A stretch of DNA of 64,000 bases from Phymatolithon calcareum. Taxonomy: Eukaryota > Rhodophyta > Florideophyceae > Hapalidiales. The notes below the pieces were generated by a model. That model was not told the DNA's origin. It did not search any database and was given only the letters and a program-made list of their open reading frames with translations. Position 1 is the stretch's first letter, and each line of letters begins with the position of its first letter. The stretch is taken from positions 1,116,001-1,180,000 of the forward strand of contig OZ345361.1 in the NCBI GenBank assembly GCA_977006965.1. Reading direction: 5' to 3'. Shown one piece after another: positions 52,186-61,614 of the stretch. A program made the translations under genes and the position numbers.

Positions 52186-55100
52186 ATGCTGGTGGCATCC
52201 GCTCCGTCGACGACAAGAGCGAAGAAGAGGCGAAATAACGATGACCTGGATGCCCTGCAGGCAGTAGCTGTAGCCCAGTCTGGCGGGGATGCGTTGAGCA
52301 CGCCAGGGGTTTCCGGGGCTCTCTCACGTCTCTGCGCACGCAAATTATCTGCATCCACTCGAACAGCCATTGAAACAGCTTTGAGGGCTCTCCGTACTGA
52401 CTTGGACAGCTTTCCAGCAGTTGGCGCCCCACTCGATGCCTCAGCTGCGCGAAAATATCTTCGTGGACTCGATGCGCGTATGCAACCTTCGCCAGCACTC
52501 GTTGAAGGAACGGAAGCGCCTGGAACCCCCTCGCGTATTGCGGTCGTCGGCTCGTTCTTGCTCGGTTTCTCGGATGTGGACACACCGGGTGCCGATGTTG
52601 CAGTGTATGTGCCAGACGGCTTCTTTAAGGACAGAGATGTGACTAATTTTCGATATCATCAGAAGAGAGCACTGTTCCTCGCCTACTATGCGCGGCACTT
52701 GGAAGGATGCGGGGGGCGTTGGGATGTTGCTATCACAGGCGCGCTCGCTGGAGAGTCAAAAAAGCCAGTGCTGGAGGCAATCTGGAAAGGTGGGGCTGAA
52801 AAGGAAAAGATTATACTTCGTGTTCTTCCGGCATACGAAGATGGCGTCTTTCCAGCTGACAAGCTTGATAGGAGAAGACGGAATGTTCGTGCGCCCGGAG
52901 AGTCCTCAGTTGTGGACGATGTCTCCCTGGCCACTCCCGGTTATAATGATTCCATTCGCATGGACTCTCGTCTTGTTGCTCATTTACAAAGTGTGCATCA
53001 GGCCGTCGCGAAAGCGAAAAACTTTGTACCGGCTGTGCGAATGCTGGTTGCGTGGTGCTGTCGTCGACGTCTGGTTTCGGGCTCTTTTATCCCTGCTGCC
53101 TTGCTCTGTGTTTTGCTCGCTCAGCGCCGGGCACCGCGTGCGGCGTCGGCAGCTCATCTGTTTCGAGTAGCGGTTACGCGGATTAGAAGTGGCGTTCTTG
53201 AAGAGCTTGAGCTGAATGAGGTTCGAGTGTGCTCCAACATGGATAGGTCTCTTTTACTCCGCGCGAAAGAGGAAGCTGCCGCTGCGCTTATCGCCATTGA
53301 TGCCTCAGTTGCAACATTGGATCCTTGGCATGGGGTGCTCCCAGCTCTATTTGTTACTGCTCGGGGAGCCAGACCACTTCCTGTCCCTCTGTCAACTGTA
53401 TTTGACGCCTACGTCAGACTCCACGCCGCGGACAAAAAGGGAATGGCTCAGCTTCGTGATGGAACCTGCGAAAATGTGCTACATAAGGCGCTTGTTGAAA
53501 CGCGACGTGCAGCGCGTGTAGAGCGACTGGGAGATCTGTTGTATGGTATCTCGTTGAATTCTGCCTATGATGCATTGCGCAAGGTTGATCTCTGCCCTGA
53601 TTCCACTTCTGAAGAAGAGTTTCAGGCGTTTTGGGGGGACAAAGTACAACTTCGTCGTTTTAATGATGGCAAAATTAAGCGATCTCTAGTGTGGGAAGGG
53701 GGATCATCAACAATGAACGCAATGGTACACCACGCTGCGGCTCGTCATTTGGGAGCATCGGTCTCGGCATCCGTACTTCTCTCACAATTGCAGTCGAGAT
53801 CTGGACTGCGAGATGATGACTCAGCGGTTGGAGCTCGTATCCACGTCGCTCTGAACGAGCTTGGAAAGACGCTACGTAGCCTCGAAGGTCTTCCGCTGCG
53901 CATCGTGAGCATTGCCGGTGTGTCTGCACACTTGCGTGGCGCTGCAGTGCAGAATGTGCGACCACATCCGAACGGCAAATTCATTGAGCCTGTCGAAGTC
54001 GTTGCGTTTTTCGAATCATCAAAGTCATGGCCTAACGATCCCGTGGCGATATCCGCGTCAAAGGCCGCCTTCTACGTTGCGTTGCGAGGCGAGCTCTCTG
54101 GTCAGGGACTGTCAGCGAAAGCCACGATCTCATTCTTGGACGTATTCTTAGGCGGTTTCGTATTCCGTGTTCGTATCTGCGTGGAGCAAGAAAAGAAGTT
54201 CATTGATGAAAAATCGGCTGATCGAGGCCACCTCGTCTGGCAAACTGAGGCGCGTGTATCTGTGCACAATCTTCTTCGAAATGCGCCTATTGCACTCCTC
54301 GGACCTATATCGCGATTAGCCAAGCGTTGGCTCTCTTCTCACTTGTTATACTCGCAGCTTGGGGACCGCGCCGAAGAGTTTGTGGAGCTATTGACACTCC
54401 GCGCTGTCGAAGGCCCGAACGCTCGAGCACCCAATTCCGTTTTTGTTGGGTTCTTCCGCTTTCTTCATCTGCTGGCAGAGTTTCCGTGGGAAACTGCACC
54501 TTTAGTGGTCTCTACCACTGGCGATGCCATGGAGGACGACGTCCGCGTTGACGCTCTCGCAGATCCCCGTACGGAGCAGAGCTACGAAGATGCCTTCCAC
54601 CAGTTTGAATCGAGAGGAAACTCACGCCCTGGTATGGCAATTACATGCCCGTGTGAGGATCCCTATTCCTGGTTCTCCCGTGCTCATAGTCCAGATCGCT
54701 CGATTGTGAAACGTATTGTCGCCACCGCACGGGCGTCTTTGCAGTGTGCAGACGAGATTCTGCAAGGAAAGCGGGAAGTTGATCAGTTCGAGACTCTATT
54801 TCGAACTCCGATTGAAGGTGTTTACCATCTCGCGCTCGATCTTGATCCGTCTGCTACGCCACGGGCACAAAAACTGAAGAAAGGGTTCATGCGCTCCGGG
54901 GCACACGTTGCGCTTCTCAATACTTCCTTTGTTGGATTCAACCCGGCGGAGCAGCTTCTCAGAGCGCTGATAGATGAACTAGGAGATGAAGCATGGTTCA
55001 TGCATGATGTTTTCGGAGGGTCTTGCATTTACGTAGGGTGGAGACCACGAGCGTTTAAGAAGAGACCGTTTTCTATCAAGGGGATGCGTTTTGCGGAACC

Positions 55101-55233
55101 TGATGTGGATGCAGGAGAACTGGTACCAGATCGAAGAGAAATGGTGAATGCTATCCTTAGGGTTGGTGAAGGCCTAATTTTGAAAGTTAGATATTTGCAA
55201 CGGGATGAGGCATTGCCTGAGTCACTAACGTGA
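52186..55233 (+). CDS. NOL6: Nucleolar protein NOL6/Nrap (Utp22)
   Basis: A component of the small-subunit processome (UTP-C) required for 18S rRNA maturation. 1015 aa, intronless. After a short basic leader (TRAKKRRNNDD) come the family's successive Nrap domains. Recognisable blocks are the degenerate nucleotidyltransferase-like RIAVVGSFLLGFSDVDTPG, ADVAVYVPDGFFKDRDVTNF and RYHQKRALFLAYYARHL, then FWGDKVQLRRFNDGKIKRSL. Later blocks are DRAEEFVELLTLR, CPCEDPYSWFSR and the near-terminal GDEAWFMHDVFGG. Human NOL6 is about 1146 aa and yeast Utp22 about 1237, so this is slightly short. It is head to head with mitochondrial bL32. Confidence 0.92.
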   Translation: MLVASAPSTTRAKKRRNNDDLDALQAVAVAQSGGDALSTPGVSGALSRLCARKLSASTRTAIETALRALRTDLDSFPAVGAPLDASAARKYLRGLDARMQPSPALVEGTEAPGTPSRIAVVGSFLLGFSDVDTPGADVAVYVPDGFFKDRDVTNFRYHQKRALFLAYYARHLEGCGGRWDVAITGALAGESKKPVLEAIWKGGAEKEKIILRVLPAYEDGVFPADKLDRRRRNVRAPGESSVVDDVSLATPGYNDSIRMDSRLVAHLQSVHQAVAKAKNFVPAVRMLVAWCCRRRLVSGSFIPAALLCVLLAQRRAPRAASAAHLFRVAVTRIRSGVLEELELNEVRVCSNMDRSLLLRAKEEAAAALIAIDASVATLDPWHGVLPALFVTARGARPLPVPLSTVFDAYVRLHAADKKGMAQLRDGTCENVLHKALVETRRAARVERLGDLLYGISLNSAYDALRKVDLCPDSTSEEEFQAFWGDKVQLRRFNDGKIKRSLVWEGGSSTMNAMVHHAAARHLGASVSASVLLSQLQSRSGLRDDDSAVGARIHVALNELGKTLRSLEGLPLRIVSIAGVSAHLRGAAVQNVRPHPNGKFIEPVEVVAFFESSKSWPNDPVAISASKAAFYVALRGELSGQGLSAKATISFLDVFLGGFVFRVRICVEQEKKFIDEKSADRGHLVWQTEARVSVHNLLRNAPIALLGPISRLAKRWLSSHLLYSQLGDRAEEFVELLTLRAVEGPNARAPNSVFVGFFRFLHLLAEFPWETAPLVVSTTGDAMEDDVRVDALADPRTEQSYEDAFHQFESRGNSRPGMAITCPCEDPYSWFSRAHSPDRSIVKRIVATARASLQCADEILQGKREVDQFETLFRTPIEGVYHLALDLDPSATPRAQKLKKGFMRSGAHVALLNTSFVGFNPAEQLLRALIDELGDEAWFMHDVFGGSCIYVGWRPRAFKKRPFSIKGMRFAEPDVDAGELVPDRREMVNAILRVGEGLILKVRYLQRDEALPESLT

Positions 55234-56086
55234 TGAAAGCGTTGGCGTTCGAGAATAAATACGTCTTCAGGACGGTCGATGCACTGTTGATAGCCATGCA
55301 AATGCCGCCGAAAGCACCAGAGATACCCGAAGGGCACCCTGGTGCCTCCGAAAATGTCTAGAAAAGTATGTAGTACAGAAGTAAAATCTAGGAGGGAATG
55401 AGGTCGTTTCTCGTCAGGTGCGGAGGACGTGGGCATCCAAGCAGCTCCTTAAGCCCTCAAGTGCCCATGGGGTCTCTGCCGATCTTCTCCTCTGTACAAG
55501 CACTATCCGCACCCGCCCAGTTGTTACGACAGCGGAACACGCGTGAGCGTCTATCTTGTATCAGCCTGAAGCCGAACGAGTGACAGGTTCTAAACTCGTT
55601 CGTGAGAACCACAGGGACCATCAGTGCTAGGGAGCGCAAAAGCAGTGTTTGAGGACAGGGACCTAGCGGCCCGTAACCAACCATGATTGCGCCGAAAAAC
55701 ACGGCACGTGAATCGGTATTAAGCTCCTTCTCCAGCCTTCGCTTCATCTTTCCGCGCTCCACGCGCAACAACTCGAGCTATTCTCTGGACGAAATCATTG
55801 ACGCAAAATTGTTTGCATTACTCTGGCGGGCACGAAACCGAGCAAATCTGTGATGCCGTTTGTCCTCCGACAAGAGCTCTGCAATTAATTTAGCTTGTCC
55901 ATGTTCTTGTACTTAGTCTCTGAATAAGCCCTTGATTCGCCGTGGACACGCAGCGTCAATAGTTTGCAAGGCACCTCGTTATAGTCCCGAACAATGTGAC
56001 TTTTCCCCACCTTTTCGCTGTGCCGCGCTGAAGACTCGTGTTTTTGATTTGCACTTTTGTCTTTAAAAAGTGATTTGGCAAACATG
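55234..56086. other. Intergenic downstream of NOL6
   Basis: 850 bp. A 104-codon minus-strand frame (55771-55457) and a following stretch preceded by a plausible acceptor (TACATACTTTTCTAG, about 55360) might be exons, but nothing is recognised. A small hairpin CGAACGAGT...ACTCGTTCG lies at 55573-55602. Confidence 0.35.
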
Positions 56087-57163
56087 GCAATTTAGTGCTA
56101 GACCGCACGATAACCTCTTTTCTATGTTTTCGTTGGCGATTATTTTTGCATAAGGGTCGCCATGACGTTCGAACTCAACCGCCTAAGGCCGATCGTCCGT
56201 CATGTCCACTGTCTGAGGCCCATCGTCAATCGTTTCTACCTTCTCCGTCCTGTCGCATCCGGACGGATGGTCTCCATGACGTTGACACTTGAATGTCTTG
56301 AACGTCTGCGGGAGAGTGACCCCGAGCTCGTGACAAATGCCGAAGAGTCATGCGCATCGTTCTCAGCAAGGTTTGAATGAAAGGAGAAGAGTCCTGTCTC
56401 TCGTGCAGAAGTGCTCGCTGAACTCATTAGCTTCATTGGACCAGGGACGACTTGCGAGGATGGGTATGAGCTCGAGCGCACCGTTCTAGTGTTTCTGCTT
56501 ACCGAAAAGCGGAAGAAGTGCGTGTTTAAGGCGTTAGCCAAACAGCATCGCCCTGAACGAGAGAAGCGCCGCGCTGCTCGCGATGCCGAGATTAGAGCCG
56601 TCATCGCTTGTTCACGTATGGCAACGACCGCTCGTTTCGCGAGGTACGTCGCTTCGCGAATCACTTTCGGGAAACCGGCAACGTTATTCGCCTCAGCCGT
56701 ATCGCCAGTGGCTCCGTCGTTCGGGTCTGTCGTGCAGTTGGATTCGCGTCGCGTGAAGATCGGAGACACAGTGCCCAGTCTCTGCGTCGAATATCGCACG
56801 GACAAAACTCTGCTGTTTTCTGGTTGTAATTCTGCCCCAGCAACTCAGACGTTCTTGCAGACGCCGCGGAAACCGCCCGGTATTGTGTCATTTTACTTGT
56901 GGCTTTTTTCTCATTTGCAGATTCCTGATAGTGGCTACAACCGCATGTATACCAGTTATCATTCTACCCGCCGTCGCCGAGGAAGACCTCCCCGAAAATT
57001 CGGGATTTTACATTGCTCGAAGGCGCACAGCGTCCATGTTGACATTGCGTCGCTCTAGACGTCGTCGCCGTGAACGTTCGAACGTCATGACGACCTTTAT
57101 GCGAAAATAATCGCCAACGAAAACATGGAAAAAAGGTTATAGTGCGGTCTAGCACTAAATTGC
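56087..57163. mobile_element. DNA transposon with ~88-bp terminal inverted repeats
   Basis: The left end (56087-56174) and right end (57076-57163, opposite strand) match along about 88 bp with some ten substitutions. Both start GCAATTTAGTGCTAGACCGC and share GTTTTCGTTGGCGATTATTT. The interior has frames with transposase-like pieces (SFREVRRFANHF, then RIASGSVVRVCRAVGF, plus strand about 56608-56760) spread over different frames. Long TIRs recall Mutator-like elements and the helix-turn-helix-like piece recalls PIF/Harbinger, but no target duplication or DDE motif could be found. Unclassified. Confidence 0.7.
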
Positions 57164-57166
57164 AAT

Positions 57167-57436
57167 TGTCGTGAAAACTTGGAGCACGATAGTCCAAACA
57201 GTTGGCCAATGGCCTATATTGGCATACCGGAAGGAAAGCGTCTGTGCTTTACTTCCTACCAATCCATCCTGCCTCCCTCCATCATACGAAGGGAAACTAG
57301 AGCAACTAAAGTAGGGCTTAGAGACTGTGTCCGAACTATAAGCAGACCCAAATAAGGGTCGTTAGTAGTACACGCAATCCCTCGTGTAGAGTACACGAAG
57401 TACTACGTGTAGTCCGAACACGAAGTCCAAGACAAT
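57167..57436 (+). repeat. 270-bp repeat, copy A
   Basis: Begins TGTCGTG and ends CCAAGACA. Copy B (60694-60963) is its reverse complement with about 85-90% identity and exactly the same length. TG...CA ends suggest a solo LTR, but no 5-bp duplication is seen here (GCAAT left, ATAGT right). Copy A begins three bases after the end of the long-TIR element. Confidence 0.75.
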
Positions 57437-58029
57437 AGTTCCACTGTTTTGGTCCCCTCAGGCGCCAAATGCACATTTGGTTTGGAAGATGACTCACCGA
57501 CGACCATTTTGGCGAGAGGAGGTTTTACCAAGACCTTGATGTGAGTGCATTCTAAAGAAACCTCGACAAATGCTGTATGCAGGTGAGTGCGACGCTGAAG
57601 AGTGACAAGCTTGGAAAAAGGGCACGCCTGGAAATGTTCATCCACCAACCCGGAGTGTTGTCTCTCCCTGCCGACAACTTCTCACACTCCAGGCTCTGGT
57701 GTGACGACGACGTTCCGGATGGGGTTTGTCTCGCAACTGCACGCACTGCTGGGCATATTTCCACATGGCGAGCTTGCGCTTTTCCCAGCTACAGCAGTAC
57801 ACGTTTGGTTGTGCGAGCACTTGTAACACCAAGATGCACTTTGCGCTACCTCACTTGACTGTGCGAACTCGATGCGGTTCGGCGGTCAACGGTGGTACTA
57901 ACGGTGATTCAGCAGTTTGGCACTTTTGGCGAATCGGAATATTTTTTTTGTAATTCAAGTTAATGTAAAAGCCCCACAGACTTCCGAAGATTCGAGGAGA
58001 ACGCGTATATGCTACAGTACAGACAAAAT
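57437..58029. other. Intergenic with LINE tail fragment
   Basis: Overlapping minus-strand frames of 60-80 codons (for example PPLAKMVVGESSSKPNVHLA) were inspected but no gene was recognised. The LINE 3'-end fragment at 57942-57990 lies just downstream of the NDUFS7 stop. Confidence 0.35.
57942..57990 (-). mobile_element. Very short LINE 3'-end fragment
   Basis: The T-run followed by GTAATTCAAGTTAATGTAAA and AGCCCCACAGACTT matches the end of the LINE copies at 61404 and 17869. An extreme 5' truncation is likely. Confidence 0.65.
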
Positions 58030-59038
58030 TCAAGACTTGAGCCAAGCATACATGGTATTCTGGCGCTTGATTTTCTTTTGCAACTGCATAAGACCGTCTG
58101 TTGCATCAACGGAGTTGATGTCAAGTACAACAAAAAGCAGAGAAGTTAGTAAAACTTAATATCATTCTTGATGTAAACACGACGCGGTTCTAGCAATGTA
58201 AATATCAACTTACATCTTCAGACGGACAAGACACAAATATGTTTCGCAGTGCAACACAACAAGATTTGCATAATGTGGGTCAGGCTTCGATCCACGATGG
58301 AACAACGCAACTACACAGAAAGAACGCATAGACCAGGTACTTACAATAGCGCCTCCGCTGTAGGCGGACAGCCAGGCACATAAATATCGACAGGAACAAT
58401 TCGATCACAACCACGCACAACCGAGTACGAGTAATGATAGTATCCACCGCCATTCGCACACGAGCCCATAGAAATGACCCAGCGCGGCTCCGGCATCTGA
58501 TCGTAGACCTTGCGGAGCGCCGGTGCCATCTTATTGGTGAGAGTACCAGCGACAATCATGCAATCCGACTGACGCGGGGATGGACGAAGTAGGAAACCGA
58601 AACGATCGAGATCGTAGCGCGATGCGCACGACTGCATCATCTCCACGGCGCAACACGCTAGCCCGAAACTCATTGGCCAAATCGAGTTGTTGCGCGCCCA
58701 ATTGACAAGGTCGTCGAGTTTGGTGACGACATACTCGGCCCTGTTCGATGGCTGCATGCCCTTTAGATGAGCAGTTTTGCTGTCGCGAGATGAGCTTGCA
58801 TGCGCTTGCCGAGTCTGTAGTGCAGACGGAACGAGTACCGCAGGGACAAGCCCAGGTGTGCCGCGCAATGCGGTTGCCTCGAGGAGCCCGGCGGATGCAC
58901 GCTGCGATGGGCGTTGTCGGTTCTGTGTCGTTAGAATGCATTTTGTGAACAATGCGAGCGTTAGATGCGGGAGAGACTTACCTTTTCCAGAATTGGTGCT
59001 GCGCGCGCTAGGATCGAAAGCACGCGCCGGCTGCTCAT
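58030..59038 (-). CDS. NDUFS7: Complex I subunit NDUFS7 (PSST/NuoB), four exons including a 2-nt microexon
   Basis: Carries Fe-S cluster N2, the last centre before ubiquinone in respiratory complex I. Exons: 59038-58982 ([19 protein letters not shown]), 58922-58345, 58215-58214 (AT) and 58097-58030. Introns: 58981-58923, 58344-58216, 58213-58098, all GT..AG; the last has TACTAAC. The product is 234 aa: mitochondrial presequence, then [30 protein letters not shown] and [19 protein letters not shown]. All four cluster cysteines are present. Without the AT exon the frame is off by one; with it the invariant ALLYG is restored exactly. Homologous proteins end shortly after KKIKR, as here. Confidence 0.93.
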
Positions 59039-59097
59039 CGTGAGGCGCTCTGTTTGTTCAATAGCAGATAGTCCGTGTTAAGGGCACTGCGCATCAT

Positions 59098-59617
59098 GAG
59101 GTCCGGTTTATACTGTACCAGCGTTTTCGTGTTCATGTTCATGTTCGGCCTCTACTGCTTCCACTTTTTAATCATATGACCATATGTCTACTTCTGTCCA
59201 TACCAGCAGGGGAAAGTTACTGTACCAGATACCAGTTAGAGAGCATCGGATGGCATGTCCACGCCCGGCTTACAGAGCATATCGACGTACTCTTGTGCAA
59301 CAGAGCGAAAATCGAGCGTGAAACCGGCCAAAAACAAATTTATTGTAATGATGTATGAGAAAAAAGCAGAACAAACAGAGTTAACCTGTTTCCCCGGTGG
59401 CGAACACCGGGGGAGCACTGCACCATTTTGGCCCAAATCAACTAAATAACTATCGGGCCAAAATGTTGCCGTGCTCCCCTAGTGAAGAGTTTCCTGTGGT
59501 CGTGGTCGTTTGACAAGTCGCGACGCGGGTGTCGATCCACAAGAAAACCACCAGATGTCTTTATGAAGCAAAACATGCTTAACAGGAACATGAAAATGTT
59601 GGTATAAACCGGGCCTG
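59098..59617. mobile_element. Inverted-repeat element related to 43096-43920
   Basis: The ends GAGGTCCGGTTTATAC (left) and CAGGCCCGGTTTATAC (right, opposite strand) are followed by similar TTTTCRTGTTC tracts. The outer words resemble the CGGTCTATACCGC ends of the 43-kb element. No coding frame and no clear target duplication. Confidence 0.45.
59410..59479. repeat. 70-bp inverted repeat with GGGGAGCAC ends
   Basis: GGGGAGCACTGCACCATTTT(GGCCC) versus the opposite-strand right end GGGGAGCACGGCAACATTTT(GGCCC): 23 of 25 match. A related element with GGGGAGCATGGCAGCATTTT lies at 60623-60695, so it is a small family. Confidence 0.7.
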
Positions 59618-60622
59618 AGGCCCGTTCGTGTAAAGCAGAATTACAGTACAAAAGTTTTTAAGATTTTAAGGAAATTTTAATTCCTGTTCGCCTCTGAACA
59701 TCATGGAAAAGCAGGAAAACTCCACAGGCTAACGATCGACTGGAACTTGATCATCAAGATGGCCCTCGATTTCTAAGTTACTGATTTGTGATTCTGTATC
59801 TATGTTAAGACTCTTTAGTCTGCTCAAGGTGGAATCACGGCATGTCGAGTTGGAGATATCGGGCGAAGCCAGGCAAGCATAGTATTGCTGTCAAGGTTGG
59901 ATGATATTCGTTGATGACTACTCGGACAATGTGTATTCAATTAGAGTTTTAAGTTCGGTTTACCCATTCTGTGCGAGTCGAGATCTGTTTCGCTGGCGAC
60001 AAGGTCCTCAAGGCGCACCGGATGGACAGCACCGCGTGATTTTTGAGTGATGCTTGCACTAAAAGTTCGGTGAATCTCATTGTCAGGGTACAGCGCAGCA
60101 CTACTTACCTTTCCACTTATCCATTTCGGAGCGATTGAGAGTGGAAAAGTGGCCTCGTAAACATTGAAGAATACATGGTGCTAGATGAGCGCTTCTGTGT
60201 GCAGGGGCCGAGCCAATTTAATTGCTGGGGATTGCTGTCTATGAATTAATCTCGCAATCGAATTGCTCTCAGAATATTTATGCAATCCCAACTGCAATCC
60301 CACCTCTCAAGAGGGGGCAATCCCTACTGCAATTCAACGATTCGCAATCAATCCCAACTTCAATTCGATAAATCCGCTACTTTTTCTGCGGCGTACCACG
60401 CTATTGTGCTCCAGCAAGGTGGGTTCCGGAAATAGAATGCTTCAAAACGTGGGTGATGGCTTATTTACTTATTACGTAGTTGCGCACATGGAAACTGCAT
60501 AATTACACGATGCTGGTACCTTTCTCAAGACGCTAAGAAGTAATTTTTTGAAACAGAAAGAACTGTGATGTCGGAATTCAATTTCGACAGAAGGGAGAAA
60601 ATAAAATGCTTTTTTCACGGTG

Positions 60623-60695
60623 CAGGGGAGCATGGCAGCATTTTGGCCTGACAATTGTATGGTTTATTTGGGCCCAAATGATGGTGTGCTTCCTG
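60623..60695. repeat. 73-bp inverted repeat, CAGGGGAGCA family
   Basis: The left end CAGGGGAGCATGGCAGCATT and the right end (opposite strand CAGGAAGCACACCATCATTT) are imperfectly paired. Related to 59410-59479. Confidence 0.5.
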
Positions 60696-60963
60696 TCTTG
60701 GACTTCGTGTTCGGACTACGCGTAGTACTTCGTGTCCTCTACACGAGGGATTGCGTGTACTACTACTACCGACCCTTATTTGGGTCTGCATGTAGTTCGG
60801 ACTCAGTCTCTCAGCCCTACTTAAGTCGCTCTAGTCTTCCTCCGTAGGATGGAGGAAGGCAGAATGGATTGGTAGGAAGTAAAGCACAGACGCTTTCCTT
60901 CCGATATACCAATCTAGGCCTTAGGCCAACTGTTTGGACTATCGTGCTCAAATTTGCACGACA
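60694..60963 (-). repeat. 270-bp repeat, copy B
   Basis: Reverse complement of 57167-57436, with TGTCTTGG at its left and CACGACA at its right end. Flanks CTTCC and CTCCC could be a decayed 5-bp duplication. It lies inside the non-autonomous hAT. Confidence 0.75.
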
Positions 60964-61614
60964 CTCCCCCGTTGATACATGACTTCCCCATTGGGAATCT
61001 CCAATGACGAGTACAAGCATGGCGTGCAATCCCATATGCAATTCTGGGGGATCCTTTTCATTTGCAATCCCGGATTGCAATCCCAAAAGAAATCTCAATC
61101 CATAAAGCAATCCCCCAAAATTGCAATTGCGAGCAAGTAACTTGGCAGCGTAATCAAATTGGCTCCATCTCTGTCTGTGTGTCCATTGCATAGTCATGAG
61201 ATTGCAGTGACAATGCATGATCTGAACTCTTTGCCGCAACAGAACGCGTCTGTGTGCGATTGCATACAAGAAGAAGAAGAAGAAGAAATGTAGATTTTGT
61301 TTTAAACGTTAGTTGCATATAAGCTCGGTGCACAAAGGGAGTATTCAGATTTATAATTGGAGAGGAATACTTCTCTTCTTGGTTATTGTTTTTTGAAAAC
61401 TAGTTTTTTTATAATTCAAGTTTATTTAAAAGCCCCACAGACTTTCGAATATATGGGCAAGGCTTCCTCTGATGCTACCTACCTTTGTGCAGCTCTCGAA
61501 ACGCCCACCAGAATGGCGGACGGGAAAACTCAAGATTCAAGGTAATCCTATCTCAGTCCTCTACGAGGATGTTGGTGCTTGGACTCGATCGCTTTTTGCC
61601 TTGCCTGCTGCGAT

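Larger units (their letters stand above)
59039..60201. other. Repeat-rich intergenic region
   Basis: No gene recognised. Contains the inverted-repeat element 59098-59617 with a smaller one nested inside. 59618-60201 shows nothing notable apart from the left target duplication TCTGTGTG (60194-60201). Confidence 0.45.
60202..61173. mobile_element. Non-autonomous hAT element (972 bp) with 8-bp duplication
   Basis: The ends CAGGGGCCGAGCCAATTTAA (left) and CAGAGATGGAGCCAATTTGA (right, opposite strand) match the hAT consensus and resemble the ends of the 20.8-kb hAT (GCGCCAATTC...ATTG). An exact duplication TCTGTGTG lies at 60194-60201 and 61174-61181. The interior is noncoding, full of CAATCCC/ATTGCAAT words, and holds the 270-bp repeat B and a 73-bp inverted repeat. 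Confidence 0.87.

Noticed and set aside
55029-55436. 135-codon minus-strand frame overlapping the end of NOL6
   Set aside because: Mostly antisense to NOL6; only the part beyond 55233 could be coding and no family was recognised.
58216-58344. A longer middle exon in NDUFS7 beginning after TGTGTAG or TCGAAG
   Set aside because: Both alternatives hit a TGA in the required frame and would insert residues into an invariant part of the protein; only the 2-nt exon fits.
57167-60963. Idea that the 270-bp repeats are the ends of one large transposon carrying NDUFS7
   Set aside because: They are interrupted by an unrelated hAT insertion context, have no terminal match to each other beyond being copies, and no target duplication flanks the pair.
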